Counted from the first letter of the stretch, positions 1 to 8,202 are shown. The stretch: 21,621 nt of DNA from Oscillibacter sp. (GCA_009773995.1 VSMY01000035.1:1-21621), one strand, 5' to 3'. Translations and numbers: made by a program. The notes: generated from the sequence alone by a model not told the origin.

Positions 1-1030
1 GGGGCGGGCCCCCGGCGGTGGCCAGGGTCACGTCCGCGCCGAAGCTTTGGAGGTAGCCCTCAAAGTCCCGGAGCTTCACATAGACGTACTCGTACCGCCG
101 CCGCTTGGCGGCGTCCACGTTGTCCAGCTTGGAGAGGATGACGTCAAAGGCGTCCGCCAGGGAGAAGAGCTTCGCCTCCTCCCCGCCGCCGGGGAGGCGC
201 TCCTGCTTCACCCGGAAGTCCGCGTAGACCAGGACCAAGGACTCGGAGGACAGGTTTTCCAGCTCCAAATCCCAGACGGAGTGGTTGGCGGCCACCCGGC
301 CCAGGGCCCCCAGGCCCCGCCAGGAGAACCACTGGTCCGTGTAGTAGTAGTGGAGGTAGGGCACCCGCTCTCCGGGCTTACAGCCGAACTTTCCGATGTC
401 GTGTCCGGCGGCGGCGGCGGAGATGAGCCCCAGGTCGATCTTCCCGCCCCCGGCCTTAAAGGCGCGGGAGACCGTCATGGACACGTGGTGGACCCCGGCG
501 ATGTGCTCGCAGGTGTGGAAGGGGGTGACCTCCCGGCCCAGGCGGAGGAGCTCATAGACGTACTCCTCCCGCCAGCGGCGGAGGAATTGGCGGTAGTCCT
601 CGGCCACGGCGGAGCCCTTTAACTCCTCCTCCGTGCAGAAGGCGAAGTCCAGCCAGAAGTCGAAGGGCAGGGACTCCCGTTCCGCGTCGTAGAGGGTTTG
701 CAGGAATTGGAGGAAGCACAGCGCCCCGTCCCGCTGCCGGGGGGTATGTCCGCCGTCCACCTGGGGGTAGAGGAGGGAGACCGCCGTATGGTAGGCATAG
801 AGGGCCCAGCCCTCCTCCGGCTCCGGAGCGGCGGCGTCCAGAACGGGGCGGAAGGCGTCCAGGGCCCGGGCGCTGGAAATCCGCTCCCTGATGGGCAGCA
901 GGGGGGAAAGCAAAGCGGGCCAGTCCAGCCGGGCGAAGAGGGCCTCCGCCTCCTCCGGGGGGCGGGAGAGCTTTTGCAAAAACGCCTCCTCTTGAAAGGC
1001 GCGGGTCAGGTTCCGGCAGAGCTGTTCCAT
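1..1030 (-). CDS. HD-domain protein (putative metal-dependent phosphohydrolase), C-terminus beyond the window
   Basis: Reading down from the ATG at 1028-1030 the frame stays open to the window edge, so about 343 residues are visible and the C-terminus is missing. A GGAGG sits five bases upstream of the ATG (1036-1040). The HD-superfamily metal ligands can be placed: His176 in a CEHIAGVHHV segment, His210-Asp211 in GHDIGKFG, His250 in NHSVWD, and Asp271 in VYADFRVK. HD proteins of this kind usually hydrolyse phosphoesters or nucleotides using divalent metals; the substrate cannot be told from sequence. Residues 1-170 match nothing I recognise. The gene is separated from the pyr-purO transcript by a terminator and has its own likely promoter, so it is probably not part of the pyrimidine operon. 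The HD fold is well supported, the precise role is not. Confidence 0.8.
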   Translation of the reverse strand, partial: MEQLCRNLTRAFQEEAFLQKLSRPPEEAEALFARLDWPALLSPLLPIRERISSARALDAFRPVLDAAAPEPEEGWALYAYHTAVSLLYPQVDGGHTPRQRDGALCFLQFLQTLYDAERESLPFDFWLDFAFCTEEELKGSAVAEDYRQFLRRWREEYVYELLRLGREVTPFHTCEHIAGVHHVSMTVSRAFKAGGGKIDLGLISAAAAGHDIGKFGCKPGERVPYLHYYYTDQWFSWRGLGALGRVAANHSVWDLELENLSSESLVLVYADFRVKQERLPGGGEEAKLFSLADAFDVILSKLDNVDAAKRRRYEYVYVKLRDFEGYLQSFGADVTLATAGGPP

Positions 1031-1077
1031 GGGTACCTCCGTTCCGCCCGGAGAGGGCCGGTGGTTTTGATAGGGAC

Positions 1078-1106
1078 AGTATACCGCAGACATGGGCCGG
1101 GGGGAA
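1078..1106 (-). promoter_or_regulatory. Possible sigma-A promoter of the HD-domain gene
   Basis: On the minus strand a good -10 box, TATACT, lies at 1078-1083. Seventeen bases upstream is only a weak -35, TTCCCC, at 1101-1106. Transcription would start about 40 bases before the HD gene, just after the terminator of the preceding operon. The -10 is convincing, the -35 is not. Confidence 0.4.
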
Positions 1107-1116
1107 GGGGGAAAGC

Positions 1117-1149
1117 GAAAAAAGCCGCCTCCCGGCCGGGAGGCGGCTT
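1117..1149 (-). terminator. Intrinsic terminator ending the pyr-ygjP-purO transcript
   Basis: Perfect 14-base arms (1122-1135 and 1136-1149, AAGCCGCCTCCCGG and its complement) form a very stable GC-rich hairpin, with the inner bases forming the loop. Read on the minus strand it is followed by a run of six to seven T. It starts seven bases after the purO-like stop codon, so it closes that operon. Confidence 0.92.
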
Positions 1150-1155
1150 CTAATC

Positions 1156-1860
1156 TCAGTACCGGTTCCGAATCACATCCCTATGGCTCCCGCCGCCGAG
1201 GTCCACGAACCGGACGAACAGGGACACCTTGTTCTCCGGGTGCAGGGCCTCCCAGACCCGGTCCGCCAGCTCCTCCGGCGTCTCCGCGTCCAGGGCCACC
1301 CGCTCCGGGTCCCCTTCAAAAGAGGGCAGGGGATTCCCGTCCCCCATGTAGGTGTGGAGGAAGCGGCCCTCGCCGGGAAGGGGGGCGTCGTAGTCGTAGA
1401 AATACCGGCAGCAGCAGGCGGGGTCCCCCTCGGCGCTCTTTAAAATGGAGAGCTGGAAGCTGCCGCCGGGGCTCAGCAATCCGGAGATCCGGGGGGTCCA
1501 GTTGGGCCCGTCGGGCTCGAAGGTGCGCTGTTTCAGGGCCTCGGCGAAGGCGCGGCCCTCCAGGAGATAGTCCCGGACGGTGTCCGTCTGGTCGCCGTTG
1601 GTGACGATCAGGTCCCGGCCGACCTTCCGCACCGGGTGGTAGATGATGAGGCTGGGGTCCGTCATTTTCGAGGGGTCATGGGCCTCCGTGCGGATACCGT
1701 CCTCCGTGGGGACAAAGACCCGGTTTCGGGAGTTTTCGCTCCGGCCCATGATGAAGTACACGGCCACGGCCTGTCTGCCGTCCGCGCTCTTTCCCAGGAC
1801 GATGCCCCGTCCGGGGTAGGAATTGTTTTTCAGCAGGTCCAGAAGGTTTCGTTTTTCCAT
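1156..1860 (-). CDS. PurO-like IMP cyclohydrolase family protein
   Basis: This 234-residue protein resembles the archaeal-type IMP cyclohydrolase family (PurO-like, COG3363). An N-terminal segment YPGRGIVLGKSADGRQAVA leads into VYFIMGRSENSRNRVF, the family's characteristic start, and it keeps the compact single-domain size of about 200-240 residues. PurO closes FAICAR to IMP, the last step of purine synthesis, which most bacteria do with PurH. I cannot verify the active-site residues, so a related hydrolase activity is possible. The ATG at 1858-1860 is preceded by GGAGGACGGAT. The gene begins 22 bases after the ygjP-like stop and is the last gene of the pyrimidine transcript, ending at a strong terminator, which would couple a purine-related function to UMP synthesis. 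Confidence 0.78.
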   Translation of the reverse strand: MEKRNLLDLLKNNSYPGRGIVLGKSADGRQAVAVYFIMGRSENSRNRVFVPTEDGIRTEAHDPSKMTDPSLIIYHPVRKVGRDLIVTNGDQTDTVRDYLLEGRAFAEALKQRTFEPDGPNWTPRISGLLSPGGSFQLSILKSAEGDPACCCRYFYDYDAPLPGEGRFLHTYMGDGNPLPSFEGDPERVALDAETPEELADRVWEALHPENKVSLFVRFVDLGGGSHRDVIRNRY

Positions 1861-1882
1861 ATCCGTCCTCCGTCGTAAATAT

Positions 1883-2404
1883 TCAGCTCATGGAGAGCCG
1901 CTTTTTCCGCTCCCGCCAGTCGGGGAGGCATTGCTCCAGCAGGGCGTAAAATTTCGGCCCGTGGTTTTTCTCCCGGATGTGGCAGAGCTCGTGGACCACC
2001 ACCAGCTCCACGGCCTCCTCCGGGCAGTTCATGAGGAAGCAGGAGAAGCACAGGCTGTTTTTCGCCGAGCAGCTGCCGTAGCGCTTCCGGGCCGTGGTGA
2101 CTTTAAAGCCGGTGGGGACGACGCCCATTTTTTCGCTCCAATGGGCGATCTTTCCCGGCAGCTCCGCCCTGGCCCTGGCCTTCAGGGCCTCGATTTCCGC
2201 CGCCGTGGGGGCGGGCGGGCGGCGGGCGGCCCGCTCCCGCTGGAGCCCCAAGTGCTTTTCAATCCAAGCGGCGTGGGCCGTCACAAAGGCGTCGATCCGC
2301 CCCTGGGCGCAGCGCAGAGGGGCCCGGACCAGCAGCCGCCCGTCCGCCGTGACCTCCAGGGCCAGGGTCTTCCGCCGGGAGCGGATGAGTTCGTAGGGTT
2401 CCAT
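1883..2404 (-). CDS. YgjP/SprT-like zinc metallopeptidase-domain protein (DUF45, M48 type)
   Basis: A 173-residue protein with the zinc motif HELCH at residues 138-142 and a third ligand candidate His148 in KNHGPKF, followed by the usual conserved tail WRERKKRL. Upstream lies RKRYGSCSAKNSLCFS, which matches the conserved RWGSC-like segment of YgjP proteins. Members are predicted metal-dependent hydrolases; no firm substrate is known. I chose the ATG at 2402-2404, two bases after the pyrI stop. A longer open frame reaches 2521 but lies inside pyrI and is not needed by the family. The ribosome binding site is weak (AAAGGGC about 17 bases away), so translation is probably coupled to pyrI. Confidence 0.85.
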   Translation of the reverse strand: MEPYELIRSRRKTLALEVTADGRLLVRAPLRCAQGRIDAFVTAHAAWIEKHLGLQRERAARRPPAPTAAEIEALKARARAELPGKIAHWSEKMGVVPTGFKVTTARKRYGSCSAKNSLCFSCFLMNCPEEAVELVVVHELCHIREKNHGPKFYALLEQCLPDWRERKKRLSMS

Positions 2405-2406
2405 GG

Positions 2407-2835
2407 TCAGATGGTCTTTTTGCCCTTTGCCGTGTCGCAGTAGGCGCAGCGGTAGACGTGCTTCGCCGGGTCGCTGAGGAGGAAAATCGCGTCCAGCTGG
2501 GGCTCCGCCACGGTGATGCACCGGGGGTTCTTGCAGCGGATGATGTTCACCAGCCTCTTGGGGGGCTGGAGGCGGCGTTTCTCCGTCCGGACGCCGTCCC
2601 GGATGATGTTGACGGTGATTTGATCGTCGATATAGCCCAGCACGTCCACGTCCACCTCCAGGGGGGAGTCGATTTTGATGATGTCCTTTTTCCCCATGCG
2701 GCCGGAGCGGACGTTTTTGATAATCGCCACGGAGCAGTCCAGCCGGTCCAGGTGGAGGTACTTGTAGATGTCCATGCTCTTGCCCGCCTGGATGTGATCC
2801 AGGACCACGCCGTTTTGGATGCTGTCGATGTTCAT
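2407..2835 (-). CDS. pyrI: Aspartate carbamoyltransferase regulatory subunit
   Basis: This 142-residue protein is the regulatory chain of aspartate transcarbamylase. The N-terminal nucleotide-binding half includes a VLDHIQAGKSMDIYKYL segment. The C-terminal zinc domain carries four cysteines, Cys101 and Cys106 (CKNPRC) and Cys130 and Cys133 (CAYC), that bridge to the catalytic chain. In the enterobacterial enzyme this chain gives CTP inhibition and ATP activation, which I assume here by homology. It starts 18 bases after pyrB with GGGGAGG upstream. Having pyrI beside pyrB implies an allosteric holoenzyme rather than the unregulated PyrB trimer of Bacillus. The C-terminus is short and basic (KGKKTI). 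Confidence 0.95.
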   Translation of the reverse strand: MNIDSIQNGVVLDHIQAGKSMDIYKYLHLDRLDCSVAIIKNVRSGRMGKKDIIKIDSPLEVDVDVLGYIDDQITVNIIRDGVRTEKRRLQPPKRLVNIIRCKNPRCITVAEPQLDAIFLLSDPAKHVYRCAYCDTAKGKKTI

Positions 2836-2853
2836 AGAGTCCTCCCCTTTCCC

Positions 2854-3774
2854 TTAGACATGGATGTCCAGCAGCTTCAAGATCAACGCCATGCGGATAA
2901 ACTTGCCGTTTCTCACCTGCTTCCAGTAGGCGGCCCTGGGGTCCTTGTCCACCGCCACGGAGATCTCGTTCACACGGGGCAGGGGGTGGAGAATGGAGAG
3001 GTCCGGCTTGGCGGTTTCCAGCTTCTCCGGGGTGAGGATGTAGCTGTCCTTCAGCCGCAGGTAGTCCTCCTCGTTGAAGAACCGCTCCCGCTGGACCCGG
3101 GTCATGTAGAGGATGTCCAGGTCCGGCATGACGTCCTCCAGGCTCTCCGTCTGCGCATAGGGGATGTCCCGCTTTTTCAGGGCCTCCTCCTTCACGTAGC
3201 GGGGGAGCTTCAGCTCCGCCGGGGAGATAAGCACGAACTTGACGTTTTCATACCGGCTCAGGGCGTTTACCAGGGAGTGGACCGTCCGGCCGAATTTCAG
3301 GTCCCCGCAGAAGCCGATGGTGAAGCCGTCCAGCCGCCCCTTCTCCCGGTGGATGGTGAGAAGGTCCGTCAGGGTCTGGGTGGGGTGGTTGTGCCCCCCG
3401 TCCCCGGCGTTGATGATGGGGACCTCGCTGAACTGGGCCGCGGCATAGGGCGCGCCCTCCTTGGGGTGGCGCATGGCGATGACGTCCGCATAGCAGCTCA
3501 CCGTGTGGACGGTGTCCCCCACGGTCTCCCCCTTGGCGGTGGAGCTGGAGGCAGCCTCGGAGAAGCCCAGCACGCCGCCCCCCAGGGCCAGCATGGCGGA
3601 CTCGAAGGAGAGCCGGGTCCGGGTGGAGGGCTCAAAGAAGAGGGTGGCCAGCTGCTTGTGGGCGCAGGCGTCCTGGTATCTGGCGGGGTTTGCCAGGATG
3701 TCCTCCGCCGTGGCGATGAGCTGGTCGATTTCCGCAACGGATAGGTCGGTGACGTCAATGATGTTTCTGGGCAT
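2854..3774 (-). CDS. pyrB: Aspartate carbamoyltransferase catalytic subunit
   Basis: A 306-residue enzyme that joins carbamoyl phosphate and aspartate to give carbamoyl aspartate. Family signatures are all present: the carbamoyl-phosphate loop FEPSTRTR (Ser50-Thr51-Arg52-Thr53-Arg54), the mobile loop SSSTAKGET (about 77-85), HPTQ at 130-133, and HPLPR at 263-267. I placed the start at the ATG 3772-3774 because AAGGAG lies five bases upstream and the protein then has the normal length; the frame is open further upstream to 3909 but that overlaps the end of pyrE without conserved sequence. The gap to pyrE is 35 bases. With pyrI immediately downstream, the two subunits are co-expressed. Confidence 0.97.
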   Translation of the reverse strand: MPRNIIDVTDLSVAEIDQLIATAEDILANPARYQDACAHKQLATLFFEPSTRTRLSFESAMLALGGGVLGFSEAASSSTAKGETVGDTVHTVSCYADVIAMRHPKEGAPYAAAQFSEVPIINAGDGGHNHPTQTLTDLLTIHREKGRLDGFTIGFCGDLKFGRTVHSLVNALSRYENVKFVLISPAELKLPRYVKEEALKKRDIPYAQTESLEDVMPDLDILYMTRVQRERFFNEEDYLRLKDSYILTPEKLETAKPDLSILHPLPRVNEISVAVDKDPRAAYWKQVRNGKFIRMALILKLLDIHV

Positions 3775-3809
3775 AGGTGCTCCTTTCCGTAATAGGTCCG
3801 TTTTCCGGT

Positions 3810-4445
3810 TCAGCCGATCCAGCTCTCGTCGCCGGGGTTCGCCCGGAATTTTTTCAGGCGCTTGATGTCCTCGGGCCGAATCTTCCCTTCCGCCGCGGCG
3901 ATGTCGCACACCGCGTCGAAGTTGGACAGGCTGAAATTGGTCACGCCCGCCGCCGCCAGCCGGTCCAGGCCCTTCTGGAGCCCATAGGTGAAGATGGAGA
4001 CAATCCCCAGCACCTCCGCTCCGGCCTCCCGGAGGGCCTCCACGACTTCAATGCAGCTTCCGGCGGTGGAGATCAGGTCCTCCACGACCACGACCCTCTG
4101 GCCGGGCTCCAGCCTGCCCTCAATGCGGTTCTGCCGCCCGTGGTCCTTGCCGCTGGAGCGGACGTAGCCCATGGGCAGGCCCATGAGGTGGCCGACGATG
4201 GCGGCGTGGGCGATGCCCGCCGTGGAGGTGCCCATGAGGACCTCTACATTGGGGTAGTGCTTGCAGATGAGGTCCACCAGGCCCTCCTCCACGTGGGTCC
4301 GGACCTCGGGGGCGGTGAGGGTCAGGCGGTTGTCGCAGTAGATGGGGCTCTTGATGCCGCTGGCCCAGGTGAAGGGCTCGTCGGGGCGGAGGAACACCGC
4401 GCCGATGGACAAAAGGTCGTGGGCGATGGTCTGTTCACGGGTCAT
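3810..4445 (-). CDS. pyrE: Orotate phosphoribosyltransferase
   Basis: A 211-residue type I phosphoribosyltransferase that transfers ribose 5-phosphate from PRPP to orotate, giving OMP. The PRPP-binding motif VVVVEDLISTAGS is at residues 118-130. The catalytic flexible loop RSSGKDHGRQN is around 96-106, and the N-terminal FTWASGIKSPIYCDNR segment binds orotate. The ATG is preceded by AAAGGAGATTTC. It sits 16 bases after pyrF, so the last two steps of UMP synthesis are encoded side by side. Full length, no oddities. Confidence 0.97.
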   Translation of the reverse strand: MTREQTIAHDLLSIGAVFLRPDEPFTWASGIKSPIYCDNRLTLTAPEVRTHVEEGLVDLICKHYPNVEVLMGTSTAGIAHAAIVGHLMGLPMGYVRSSGKDHGRQNRIEGRLEPGQRVVVVEDLISTAGSCIEVVEALREAGAEVLGIVSIFTYGLQKGLDRLAAAGVTNFSLSNFDAVCDIAAAEGKIRPEDIKRLKKFRANPGDESWIG

Positions 4446-4461
4446 GGTGAAATCTCCTTTC

Positions 4462-5166
4462 TCATCCTAAAAATTCGGTCACGGCCCGGCGGTAGGCTTC
4501 CACCGGGTCCGCCGCCTGGGTGATGGGGCGGCCCATGACGATGTAGTCGCAGCCGCTCTTTCCCGCCTGCTCCGGGGTCATCACCCGCTTCTGGTCCCCA
4601 ACGTCCCCGCCGGCGAAGCGCACGCCGGGGGTGACGGTGCGAAAGCCCTTCCCGCAGCGCTCCTTGACCAGCGCCGCCTCCAGGGGGGAGCAGACCACGC
4701 CGTCCAGGCCGCTGGCGGCGGCGTTTTTGGCGTAGGAGAGGACCGTCTCCGCCATGGGGGCTTCAATCAGCAGCTCGTCCTTGAGGGCGTCGTCGTCGGT
4801 GGAGGTCAGCTGGGTGACGGCGATGAGCAGGGGCCGGGTTCCGTCGGGCCGGGTCAGCCCCTCCAGGGCGGCCCGCATCATGGCGGAGGTCCCGGCGGCG
4901 TGGAGGTTCACCATGTCCACGTCCAGGCCGGAGAGGACCGCCATGGCCCGCTTCACGGTGTTGGGGATGTCATGGAGCTTCAGGTCCAGGAAAATCCTGT
5001 GTCCCCTGGCCTTGATCTCCCGGACGATGTCCGGGCCCTCGGCGTAGTAAAGCTCCATGCCGATTTTCACAAAGGGCTTGTCCTCCCCCGCGGGGAAGCG
5101 GTCTAGGAAGACAAGGGTCTCTTCCCGAGTGGGAAAGTCCAGTGCAATGATCACGTCATTCGCCAT
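4462..5166 (-). CDS. pyrF: Orotidine 5'-phosphate decarboxylase (type 1)
   Basis: A 234-residue enzyme that decarboxylates OMP to UMP. The signature DLKLHDIPNT at residues 61-70 holds the catalytic Asp-x-Lys-x-x-Asp triad (Lys63). The substrate phosphate loop is seen near the C-terminus as VMGRPITQAADP. The length and the HDIPNT form place it in the bacterial type 1 group rather than the longer type 2. The start codon at 5164-5166 is preceded by AGGAGGAGCGCACC and overlaps the end of pyrD by 11 bases, which suggests translational coupling. Confidence 0.97.
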   Translation of the reverse strand: MANDVIIALDFPTREETLVFLDRFPAGEDKPFVKIGMELYYAEGPDIVREIKARGHRIFLDLKLHDIPNTVKRAMAVLSGLDVDMVNLHAAGTSAMMRAALEGLTRPDGTRPLLIAVTQLTSTDDDALKDELLIEAPMAETVLSYAKNAAASGLDGVVCSPLEAALVKERCGKGFRTVTPGVRFAGGDVGDQKRVMTPEQAGKSGCDYIVMGRPITQAADPVEAYRRAVTEFLG

Positions 5167-6076
5167 GGTGCGCTCCTCCTGTCAAGTCCGAAATGTGTTC
5201 CACGCCCAGCCGTTCGCAGAGGCCGGGCAGGTCCTCGATGATTTTTTTGCAGGCCCAGGGGTCCCGCAGGTTCGCCGCCCCCACCTCCACGGCGGAGGCT
5301 CCCGCCAGCATCATCTCCGCCGCCGTCTCGGCGCTGTCCACGCCGCCGCAGCCGATGATGGGGAGCTTGACGGTCTCGTACACGTCCCACACCATCCGCA
5401 ATGCCACCGGGAACACCGCGGGGCCGGAGAGGCCCCCGGTGCGGTTTTGGAGCAGGGGCCGCTTTGTGTTCAGGTCAATCCGCATCCCCAAAAGCGTGTT
5501 GATGAGGCAGAGGCCGTCGGCCCCCTCCGCGGCACAGGCACGGGCGATTTCCGCCACGTCCGTCACGTTGGGGCTGAGCTTCATAAAGACGGGCTTTTTC
5601 GTGGCCGCCCGGACGGCCCTTGTCACGGCGGCGGCGCTCCGGGGGTCGGAGCCGAAGTTCTTCCCCCCGGCGTGGACGTTGGGGCAGGAGATGTTGACTT
5701 CCAGAATCTTCACCTGCTCCGCCTCCTCCAGGGCGCGGCAGTTCTCGGCGTATTCCTCCAGGGAGAAGCCGCAGACGTTGGCGATGACCGGGCCGTGGAA
5801 AATCCGCGCGATGTTGGGGACCTCCTCCCGGAGGACCGCCTCGAGCCCCGGGTTTTGGAGGCCCACGGCATTCAGCATGCCCGCCGCCGTCTCGGCGATC
5901 CGGGGCTGGGGGTTGCCGGGCCGGGGGTCCCGGGTGGTCCCCTTCCAGGAGAAGGAGCCCAGGACGTCCAAGTCGTAAGCGTCCGCGAACTCCCGGCCGT
6001 AGCCGAAGGTCCCGGAGGCGGGGATGATGGGGTTTTTCAGCCGCACCCCCGCCAGGGTCACGGAGAGGTCTGCCAT
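5156..6076 (-). CDS. pyrD: Dihydroorotate dehydrogenase, type 1B catalytic subunit
   Basis: A 306-residue FMN protein that oxidises dihydroorotate to orotate. The type 1 catalytic cysteine is Cys131 in VNISCPNVHAGG; an N-terminal AGMLNAVGLQNPG and a C-terminal FMN phosphate-binding segment GCGGVDSAE are also present. Cysteine as the base and the adjacent pyrK make it type 1B, the NAD-linked cytosolic heterotetramer. I chose the ATG at 6074-6076 because AAGGAGGACATCGT precedes it and the family begins there; the same frame stays open back to 6850 only as a shadow of pyrK. It overlaps pyrK by 19 bases and pyrF by 11, so the three are tightly coupled. Confidence 0.97.
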   Translation of the reverse strand: MADLSVTLAGVRLKNPIIPASGTFGYGREFADAYDLDVLGSFSWKGTTRDPRPGNPQPRIAETAAGMLNAVGLQNPGLEAVLREEVPNIARIFHGPVIANVCGFSLEEYAENCRALEEAEQVKILEVNISCPNVHAGGKNFGSDPRSAAAVTRAVRAATKKPVFMKLSPNVTDVAEIARACAAEGADGLCLINTLLGMRIDLNTKRPLLQNRTGGLSGPAVFPVALRMVWDVYETVKLPIIGCGGVDSAETAAEMMLAGASAVEVGAANLRDPWACKKIIEDLPGLCERLGVEHISDLTGGAHHGE

Positions 6077-6807
6077 ACGATGTCCTCCTTGTGGAATACG
6101 GGCCCGTCCTTGCACACCCGGCGCAGGCCCTTCTTTGTCTGAATGGTGCAGCCCACGCAGGCCCCGAAGCCGCAGGCCATCCGGGCCTCGAAGCTGAACT
6201 GGCCCCCGGTGAGCTGGGGCAGGGCGTGGACGGCCCGGAGCATGGGCGTGGGGCCGCAGGCCAGGACATAGGCGCGGCCGGGGAGCGCTTTCAGCACGTC
6301 GGTGACGAAGCCCTTTGCTCCCAGGCTTCCGTCCTCCGAGGCGGTCAGGACCTCTAAGCCCAGGGCGGCGAACTCGTCCAGATAAAAGGCGTCCTCCTTG
6401 GACCGGAAGCCCAGGACCACCTGGAAGTTCCGGCCCGCCGCCCGCATCCGTTTGGCAAGGCCGTACAGTGGAGCGATTCCAATGCCGCCGCCTACCAGGA
6501 CGGCGCCCTCCGGCGCGGCGGCGGCGTCGAAGCCGTTCCCCAGGCCGGAGAGGGCGTTCAGCTCCGTTCCGGCGGGGAGGCGGACCAGCTCCCGCGTGCC
6601 CTCCCCCGCCTCCTTTACCAGCAGAGTCAGGCTTCCTTCCGTCCAGTCGCAGACGGAGATGGGGCGGCGGAGGAATTTGCCGGGCAGCTCGAGGTTGACA
6701 AACTGCCCCGGCGCGGCAATGGCGGAGGTATCCCCCGCCAGGCGGAGCTCCCACACGTCCCCGGCCCGCCGCCGGGTCTGCTCCAAGGTCCACACGGATT
6801 CCTTCAT
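6058..6807 (-). CDS. pyrK: Dihydroorotate dehydrogenase electron transfer subunit
   Basis: A 249-residue iron-sulfur flavoprotein that carries electrons from PyrD to NAD. The FAD-binding RRPIS motif is at residues 47-51, the NAD-binding GGGIGIAPL at 106-114, and the [2Fe-2S] ligands Cys212, Cys217 and Cys220 (ACGFGACVGC) with Cys232 (RVCKDGP) near the C-terminus. The start has AAAGGAGGGAGAGC upstream and forms a four-base ATGA overlap with the pyrC stop. Complete, with every expected cofactor ligand. Confidence 0.97.
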   Translation of the reverse strand: MKESVWTLEQTRRRAGDVWELRLAGDTSAIAAPGQFVNLELPGKFLRRPISVCDWTEGSLTLLVKEAGEGTRELVRLPAGTELNALSGLGNGFDAAAAPEGAVLVGGGIGIAPLYGLAKRMRAAGRNFQVVLGFRSKEDAFYLDEFAALGLEVLTASEDGSLGAKGFVTDVLKALPGRAYVLACGPTPMLRAVHALPQLTGGQFSFEARMACGFGACVGCTIQTKKGLRRVCKDGPVFHKEDIVWQTSP

Positions 6808-8141
6808 GCTCTCCCTCCTTTGGGGCGGTCACAGCCCCGGACAATTCCAATGGTCCCGTGGGGGGACGGCTCCAGCCCCTCCGGGAAGACGATGTTCCCG
6901 TCCACCAACGTCATACAGACGGCGGCCTCCACCCGTCTTCCCGCGAAGGGCGTGGCCCGGCCCAGGGAGCGGAAGCCCTCCGGGCTGACGATCCCCTCGT
7001 GATCCAAGGACAGCACCGTCAGATCGGCGGGCCGGCCCTCCGCAATGGTCCCGCCGGGGAGGCCGAAAATCCGCCGGGGGTTGACGCACAGGGCGTTTAA
7101 AAGGGTTTCCAGGGGGACCTTCCCCGTCTTCACCAGCTCCGTGTACAAAACCGGGAAGGCGCATTCCAGGCCCACCACGCCGTTGAGGCTCCCCCGGAGG
7201 CCCCCGCTTTTTTCCTCCGCCGAGTGGGGGGCGTGGTCCGTGGCGACGCAGTCCACCGTTCCGTCCAGCAGTCCCTCGATCAGGGCGTCCCGGTCCCCGG
7301 CGGAGCGGATGGGGGGATTCATCCGGAAGCGCCCGTCGTCCTCCAGGTCCTCGTCGCAGAGGCAGAGGTAGTGGGGCCCGGTCTCGCAGGTGACGGGGAG
7401 ACCCTCGGCCTTCGCCGCCCGGATGAGGGCCACGCTCTCTTTTGTGGAGACGTGGCAGACGTGATACCGGCACCCGGTCTCCCGGACCAGCCGGAGATCC
7501 CGCTCCACCTGCCGCCACTCGCTGGCGGGGTCGTTGCCGGGGAGGCCGTGCCGTTTGGCAAATTCCCCGTCGTGGACGCACCAGCCCTTTGTCAGCAGGG
7601 ACTCGTCCTCACAGTGGGCCGCGATGGGCCGGTCCAGCTGTTTGGCAAGCTCCATGGCGGCGCGCATCCGCTCCTCCGACTGCACGCCCCGGCCGTCGTC
7701 GGAAAAGCCGGGCACATAAGGGGCCAGGGCCGCCATATCCGCCAGGGCCTCTCCCTTCTCCCCTCGGGTGACGGCTCCGTAGGGATAGACATGGACCAGC
7801 GCGTCCCGCCGGATGGCCTCCCGCTCCGCCCGGAGGTTTTCCAAGCTGTCGGGCACGGGGTTCAGGTTGGGCATGGCGCACAGGGCGGTATACCCTCCCG
7901 CCGCCGCCGCCGCCGTGCCGGTGGCGATGGTCTCCTTATAAGAAAAGCCAGGCTCCCGAAGATGAACGTGGACATCTACGAAACCTGGAACAAGGAAGCA
8001 ATGATTCAATTCAACGACGGCGGCGCCGTCTCGGGGAAGACGGGGGGAAACGGAAACAATACGCCCCTCGGAAACGGCAATTTCCAGGGGCTGGAAGCCC
8101 CCGCCGCAAAAGACGGACCCGCCGGTCAGCAGCAGACGCAT
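6804..8141 (-). CDS. pyrC: Dihydroorotase (class I, amidohydrolase)
   Basis: A 445-residue amidohydrolase that cyclises carbamoyl aspartate to dihydroorotate. Metal-site motifs: DVHVHLREPG (His58 and His60), a central HCEDES, HVCHVSTKE, and ATDHAPHSAEEK near the C-terminus, the standard class I set. The frame is open to an ATG at 8157-8159, but GAGAGGAG lies between that codon and a second ATG at 8139-8141 at proper spacing, and homologues begin with an MRLLLTGG-like strand, so I prefer the second. It is the first gene of the operon, with its promoter only about 35 bases upstream. Confidence 0.95.
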   Translation of the reverse strand: MRLLLTGGSVFCGGGFQPLEIAVSEGRIVSVSPRLPRDGAAVVELNHCFLVPGFVDVHVHLREPGFSYKETIATGTAAAAAGGYTALCAMPNLNPVPDSLENLRAEREAIRRDALVHVYPYGAVTRGEKGEALADMAALAPYVPGFSDDGRGVQSEERMRAAMELAKQLDRPIAAHCEDESLLTKGWCVHDGEFAKRHGLPGNDPASEWRQVERDLRLVRETGCRYHVCHVSTKESVALIRAAKAEGLPVTCETGPHYLCLCDEDLEDDGRFRMNPPIRSAGDRDALIEGLLDGTVDCVATDHAPHSAEEKSGGLRGSLNGVVGLECAFPVLYTELVKTGKVPLETLLNALCVNPRRIFGLPGGTIAEGRPADLTVLSLDHEGIVSPEGFRSLGRATPFAGRRVEAAVCMTLVDGNIVFPEGLEPSPHGTIGIVRGCDRPKGGRA

Positions 8142-8173
8142 AGACGCTCTCCTCTCCATTTACTCGAAAAGAT

Positions 8174-8202
8174 ATGATATCGGAAAACCGCCGCTTTGTC
8201 AA
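8174..8202 (-). promoter_or_regulatory. Sigma-A promoter of the pyr operon
   Basis: On the minus strand a perfect -35 TTGACA (8197-8202) is followed after exactly 17 bases by -10 TATCAT (8174-8179). Transcription should begin near 8167, leaving only about 26 bases before the pyrC start. There is no room for the anti-terminator/terminator leader that PyrR controls in Bacillus, so regulation by that route is unlikely here. Confidence 0.9.

Noticed and set aside
2458..3744. Long plus-strand open frame of 428 codons opposite pyrI and pyrB
   Set aside because: It is antisense to two fully recognisable genes, has no family match and no ribosome binding site; GC-rich genes leave such open antisense frames.
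5057..6142. Plus-strand open frame of 361 codons opposite pyrD and pyrF
   Set aside because: Antisense shadow of clear pyr genes, with low-complexity Gly/Pro/Arg/Val-rich sequence.
5156..6850. 564-codon reading of pyrD extended upstream
   Set aside because: The extra N-terminal part is pyrK read in the wrong frame; the true pyrD start at 6076 has a strong ribosome binding site.
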